64,000 bases of DNA from Karalla daura (lineage: Eukaryota > Chordata > Actinopteri > Chaetodontiformes > Leiognathidae): the NCBI GenBank assembly GCA_029224185.1, contig CM055191.1, positions 4,438,036 through 4,502,035 of the forward strand, written 5' to 3'. Position 1 is the first letter of the stretch; each line of letters starts with the position of its first letter. The position numbers were made by a program, and so were the translations under genes. Shown here one piece after another: positions 58,843 to 64,000 of the stretch. Under the pieces are notes generated by a model that was not told the origin of the DNA, made no database searches, and saw only the letters and a list, made by a program, of their open reading frames with translations.

Positions 58843-60479
58843 CAGGTGTGTCAATAAGCAGAAGAAGCTGAATGACTAATAAATTGAACTGCAGTGCAAA
58901 ATGACGTGAAAGAGCAGTCTTGTCCCTCACACATCTGGTTCTTTTGTTAACTCACATGACTGTATTAAGGACACAACTTTTGTTGTGCAGCCAGTAAAAA
59001 GAGGGAGTCAGCTTTGCTTTGTTAGCAGTGAGCGCCCTGGCGTTGTGTTCAGGAAACTTGTTACCGAGGCTTTCAATTGAAGCCGGAGCACAGTCATTCA
59101 GCCAGCATCCATAAAACCATTCAACTCTTGACCTGTTGGTGTTTTAAGCCTGCAAAACAAAATAATCCTGTTATTTCACCGTTTACAGCTCGGAATACCT
59201 GTTTTTCTGATCCTTTTAGCAGCTCTGCGTGGAGACCGGATCCTCTCTTCTCTCATCCAAACTTGTCCGGGGGGACAAACACCAATTGCTCTCTTTCAGT
59301 AGGTCGATTGTGAATAAATTCCTTTCCAGCGAGAACAGGGAAAGTTCTTATAATCCTGAGGGACGGAGTGTCCTGCCGGAAAGGTGGAGAGACTGCGTCC
59401 TTGTGAACGATAATAGAGAGAGGTCTGGATTTTTTACCACATGGGAAACTGTTCAATATTACATAAGGGTCTCCGATTTCTCTAATACATAAAACAGTCC
59501 CAGACACAGGACCTTGCATCATCTGAGCTGGAGATATTCAACGATGTATAATGCAACAAGGTGAAACTAATGCAGAATATCCATGTCTGAGCTGATGTTC
59601 ATCTATCACATTTGATCGTACTCCAGTGCAACATGTCACGGTTGCTTCATACATGCAGCGCCACACAAACTGGAATATGATCCGTATGTGACAGATGGGG
59701 GCATTCTGTTTAGCCCACGGAGAGTTGAAAGCTGGACAACAGTAAACCGGCAGCTTAAGGGGATTCAGTAGCTTGCTTAAAGGCATTTCAACAGGATGGA
59801 CGCTGACTCCATCACACTCACAATAGTCTCAACGTGTCAACCGTCGCAACGGATCTCTCTCAGTTTCCTAATATTTTGTTTGTTGTTTTCATTTCAGTTT
59901 AAATTGTGTTTCACATTCTTGAAGGAGGAGCTGGAGGCAGCATAGGATATGAAGTCAGTAAAATGATAGATGGATGGACTTTCTTTCTTGGGTTTAGTAG
60001 TGGTGATATGCATCCCCTTCATTTACATCCTACCTCAAACTGTGTAGAACGTGTCAATAAGGCAACATGCTCTTTCCACAGCCAAGCTTTCACTTGTCTG
60101 TCCTGAGCCACCGTAGAAATTCGGTAGTAAAACATGATGGATGTTCTGACTGAAGATCCATTCCCTCTGAGTCTCTAAGGTGAGTTAACGTCTCTACATA
60201 TTAGACATTTGTTCTATATAAAGATCCTTCGAGAAGCATCCTGCTGATTCTTTAAATCTCCAGTCACAGAAGACAAAGAGATGCAGAAAATCCTCATGAC
60301 TGAGCAGCTGGGCCCAGGTGGTATTTGCATATTCTCCAAGCTTAGAACTGACACTGAATGTGTGGATAAGAGTGGAAAGTTCTGTGTTCAGAGCCGTGGC
60401 TGTCGCCTTCAGGATCTCGCCATCTGGAGACGAAGCACGAGACGAGCAGAACGCAGCATTTCTTGAAATACAATGAGAA

Positions 60480-60485
60480 TTTATT
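60480..60485 (-). promoter_or_regulatory. Poly(A) signal AATAAA of a second minus-strand gene
   Basis: TTTATT on the plus strand, i.e. AATAAA on the minus strand. Downstream on that strand is a T/GT-rich stretch (TGCGTTCTGCTCGTCTCG). The sequence upstream on that strand (to about 61700) is evenly T-rich, as in a long 3' UTR. Confidence 0.4.
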
Positions 60486-61701
60486 CAAACGGTGCAAAAA
60501 AATCATAATAATAATAATAATAATAATAACCTAACATAAAATCTGATGTTCTTTCTATCCAGATTGCACTGTCACACAGCCTTAGGGCTCTCCTCTCAAT
60601 AAAAGAAAACCAAAACATTAAAACAATACAAAATAAAAACAGATCAAAATACCAGGACAAATGAAATCAAGTTCAAATAATGCACAAATTTGGTAGAATG
60701 AATTGCCATTTACATGCAACAGTTCCAGTCACATGCAACTTGAAAGTCTTCCATGTTAACGTCATCGATGATGGATATTCTGTCCACACAGAAATTACAG
60801 TGTTGTACAATATATATAAAAATATATCGGGTCAGCTGTGTCACAAAACCTACTCTGAGCCATTTCTCTTCTGGTTTGGAGGAAACAAGCTGGGTCAACA
60901 AGAACATGTGATCTCATGTTTTAGCATAGCACGGCTTGGTGGTTTTTGTAGAAAAAAAAAAAAGAAAAGTAAACCAATGTTAACAAATCAAAAAGGAAAA
61001 AAAATAATCAAAACCAAAAAAGGACAAATAAAAGCCAGACAGCTAGACAATTAGCCATGTGAGAAAGAACATCCTAAAATGTCGCAACTAAACATTCCAC
61101 AACGAAACCTATTAAAAAAATCTCACTATAAATATATACTCTTAACTGGTGTCTTGTTAGGTCAGCATCGAGGAGTTTTAGTTTGCAATGACAGAGCCGC
61201 AAGCATCAGGAGGCTGTGGTGGGGGAGGCCCTCCAGAGCCCAAACGTCACTTTCTGGCACCGTTTCTAGCCCAGACCCAGGCAGCCCACCAGCCACACCT
61301 GCTCTCGTCTCAAACAGTATACATTCTCACCCTTTTTAAAAACACTGGAAAAATGCTGGGCTTTACAAAAATAACTCAACATATTTATACAACCTCGCAG
61401 TTTTTTTTTCTTTCTCATATTTAAATACAAAGAAGAACTTGCAGCCTGTAAAGTCGGATGCCTTACACGTTTCTGAGGCATTAGTTTCACTTGAAGAGAA
61501 AAGGGGGAAAAATATAAAGGTTTCAAAAGCTAATCGTCACTTTGGAGGGCGGGAAAGAAAGATGTATGCAAACATACGTGTTCTCACCTTGCCACAGTTA
61601 AGGGAGTACATTGCGTGTTTGGGTTAAACTGCAAGTGCAAGGACGCAATGTCTACACTCACAGACACAGCCAACGTTTAATGTCTTTTTGGAGAAAACTA
61701 T
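60486..61701 (-). other. Candidate 3' UTR of a minus-strand gene extending beyond the window
   Basis: About 1.2 kb of A-rich plus strand (T-rich transcript) with no coding frame of interest, bounded by a poly(A) signal and by a possible last exon at 61702-61735. The gene's identity is unknown. Confidence 0.35.
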
Positions 61702-61735
61702 TTAGATGCCATAGTCTCGCTTCTTCTCGGACCAG
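61702..61735 (-). other. Candidate terminal coding exon (ends WSEKKRDYGI, stop TAA)
   Basis: On the minus strand a strong pyrimidine tract and AG (TTTGTTTTTTCGTTGCAATAG, in two pieces) precedes C TGG TCC GAG AAG AAG, which continues to GAC TAT GGC ATC TAA. Ten codons follow one carried-over base. It is too short to identify, and no partner exon was found between here and the window edge. Confidence 0.3.
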
Positions 61736-62923
61736 CTATTGCAACGAAAAAACAAATGTAATGCAGAGTCACATAGTGTTAAATTAGCACTAATGAAAAT
61801 GATTCCCATTATATTTTGCTGATTTTTTTTTGGTTTGTGGGTTGAGTGTAGAGTTCAAAAAGAAAAACAAAACAAGAGTGCCCTCAACTGGGCAAGGCAG
61901 TGAATTGCATACTAAATTGTGCTTTTTTTTCCTATTTTAATCAAGAACAGATTCAATCAATCAACAAGTAGAAAAACTTGAGCCACACTACCTGAAAAGA
62001 AATTCCTCACCATGGCTTATCATAGGGAAAATGATAAGAGCTTTAAGTAGTCATTTCGACATTCGTACAACTCAAAACAGCCTTGAATTGGAAATCATAG
62101 TCAAGAATTCGACAGAACAGATTCTGTGTCAACTGGCTGATATGCTAACAGAAAGAACCCATGGCGTTACCTTAGTAGAATTAAACTGATTAAGAATAGC
62201 TAGTACGACTTTGGGGCAGTAGTAGTAGTAGTAGGAGGAAGAGGAGGAGGAGGAGGAACTGCAACCTGCCAAACAAGCAGCTGACGTTTGTGTTTCAGGA
62301 CGTACAAACAGAACTGTGATGCCATGAGGACAAAATGCTGAAAAAGGCAACTAGGAGACTTGAGTTAGATGGTGACGCTGGCACCGGGACGCTGCAGCTC
62401 TACGCTAACTGAATCCTTTTTATTGATTTTTTTATCATCATTATTATTATTTTCTTAGAAAACCCCTCCCGCCCCGCGCCCCTGATATCCCGTCGACAGC
62501 GGTGGCAGTGTCTGCAGAGGTGAGCCAAGGGCGACGGTCAGGCCGCTCCGAAAACAGTAGAAAGTTTTTGCAACTACGGACGTCAGGAAAGTGCTTCAAT
62601 TTGTGCAAAAGGAGGGAGCGCAGCTGGGGATCTGCCGGGGCGAAACGGCCTACGCAATCGAGAAACCAGCTTCGGTGGAGCTTGGGAATTTGCGGCAGCA
62701 CTGTGAGCTCAGCTGGGTTTGTGGGGACGGGGTGGGTGATATTTGGCGTTTGGATGTGTCCCTTCACATCCACCGTTAGCTCAGGCTTCACCTGACATGG
62801 GACCACGCTACCACTTCAGTCCAGGCGTGAGGCCCTCCCCACAAGCTGCTGCGCTGCATGTGACTTTTTGTCCTTGTAGTGTGTAGTATTGCATGCCTGG
62901 CCTGGCCACAGCAATCCCTAATG

Positions 62924-62976
62924 ATAGAGGAGGAGGAGGAGGAGGAGGAGGAGGAGGAGGAGGAGGAGGAGGAGGA
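62924..62976 (+). repeat. (GGA)n microsatellite
   Basis: About 17 units. Confidence 0.95.
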
Positions 62977-63705
62977 AGACCCGACTACGACAGAGGAACA
63001 GTCTGAGCAATGGATGAAATACTCTGGGTACGGTATCTTACGTATTGCTGTGTTGTTCTACGACGCCTGGCCCAACGCATTTAATCCTCAGAGCTTTGAT
63101 TCTTTATGATCCGATCTATAGACGCGTGAATTGGACAGAAATTAGATTGTTCTTTCTTCTAATTTTAGCCGCTGTTTGATTTGCCAAATACAGTTCAGAC
63201 AACGACGTGTGTAGCATGGTGGTGCTAGCATGGTGTTAGCACCCCAGCAGGCCGCAGGCCGCTGCATGGGCAGCATTGCACGGTACCGACGGAGACGAGG
63301 AGAGGAAACACAGAACAACGAACGATTCGACCAGGATGAGTTCTTCTGCTTCCGGAGGTACGTACGACGCGAGCATCTCAGGACAGTAGTGTAGCGTGTG
63401 TGTAACAGTGAGGTCAGCCCAGGGACAGGACGCCACTGAGACGCCCGCACATCCCTTAAAGAGCTGCCCGTCGCCATCGCCATGGGCCGCGGGGGGGGGT
63501 GGGGACGCCGCGCCCGCCCTCGCCGCTTGTGCTTGCATCGCTGTGAGTGAGTGAAGTAGTGTGAGTCCGACTTAGTGTCCATGTGTGCGCCTGACTCCAG
63601 GCGCCTCGCTGAAAGTTGTGTCTTGGTGCCTGCCGTATACATTCTCTCCACTAGGAGGAGACAGTAGCAAGGCGATAAACTCTGATAGAGGAGGAGAGCC
63701 TGCAG

Positions 63706-63709
<4 letters not shown>

Positions 63710-63752
<43 letters not shown>
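63710..63752 (+). repeat. (CA)n microsatellite
   Basis: About 21 units near the right edge. Confidence 0.95.
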
Positions 63753-63756
<4 letters not shown>

Positions 63757-64000
63757 ATACGTAACATCTGCATAAGAGCCACAGCAAAAATGTAACAGAA
63801 GTGCAGTTAGTATATTCTATGGTCTACCGTGTGACCCCAGCAGTCAGTAACCACCCTGTGTACTCTCTGAGCTCTGCTCCGACTGGAAGCAGCACGGCTA
63901 AACAGAAAAGAAAACAGGAGAGGGAGGGAGCTGGTTGTGCCCTCTCTCTCAAACCTGCCCCCCCACCACCTCCAACCCCCCAGCCGCAGCTCACTGAACA

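Larger units (their letters stand above)
61736..64000. other. Right edge: probable intron or 3' UTR of an unidentified minus-strand gene
   Basis: A-rich plus strand to about 62440, then mixed GC-rich sequence. A 119-codon minus frame (62447-62806) and others have no domain I recognise. Confidence 0.3.

Noticed and set aside
59253..59522. 90-codon minus ORF with two ATGs
   Set aside because: Protein-like composition, but no domain, no splice context and no neighbouring exon that I could identify.
62447..62806. 119-codon minus ORF starting VVPCQVKPELTVDVKG
   Set aside because: No recognisable domain, no ATG, and it lies in the likely non-coding end of an unidentified gene; kept only as a note.

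Overview
This is nuclear DNA of a vertebrate, almost certainly a ray-finned (teleost) fish. Genes are split by GT-AG introns and carry AATAAA poly(A) signals. The spacer is crowded with (CA)n/(GT)n, (GATA)n, (GGAT)n and (CAGA)n arrays and with fish-type SINE and MITE debris. There is no operon layout, and most long open frames are translations of simple repeats.

Two protein-coding genes can be reconstructed with consistent splice phases. The first is a small plus-strand two-exon gene (19666-22941) encoding a 142-residue C3HC4 RING-finger protein that I do not recognise by name; its poly(A) signal is at 23550. The second fills the middle of the window on the minus strand (56961 down to 25080). 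It has seventeen coding exons that join in phase into 858 codons: a PH-GRAM domain, then a myotubularin phosphatase-like domain whose catalytic Cys is missing. Its sequence best fits MTMR11, a catalytically dead member of the MTMR10/11/12 group. The two genes converge tail to tail, with opposing poly(A) signals only 54 bp apart.

Left region (1-19.6 kb): no gene with a recognisable product. It holds a MITE-like element with matching ends (929-1170), SINE fragments, several GC/CpG-rich candidate promoters (about 10.0-10.4, 13.0-13.1 and 14.9-15.4 kb), a CRE-containing palindrome (6921-6941), a possible plus-strand exon (14378-14472), and a 43-bp segment repeated exactly in inverted orientation 5 kb away (11195 and 16316), one copy attached to a 30-bp tandem repeat.

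Middle (19.6-57.3 kb): the RING gene, then the MTMR11-like gene. Its introns carry most of the large microsatellites and two minisatellites. One minisatellite abuts an exon, so that the exon's 5' splice site lies inside the repeat edge. The first two introns (9.3 and 6.7 kb) are the largest and may hold regulatory DNA.

Right region (57.3-64 kb): a GC-rich 5' flank of the MTMR11-like gene with a 21-bp tandem repeat; an orphan plus-strand Myb/SANT-like exon fragment (57521-57709); a (GATA)n array of about 40 units; and a probable 3' end of another minus-strand gene (poly(A) signal at 60480, possible last coding exon at 61702-61735) whose body would lie to the right of the window. I found no operon, CRISPR array, phage or other prokaryotic system here.
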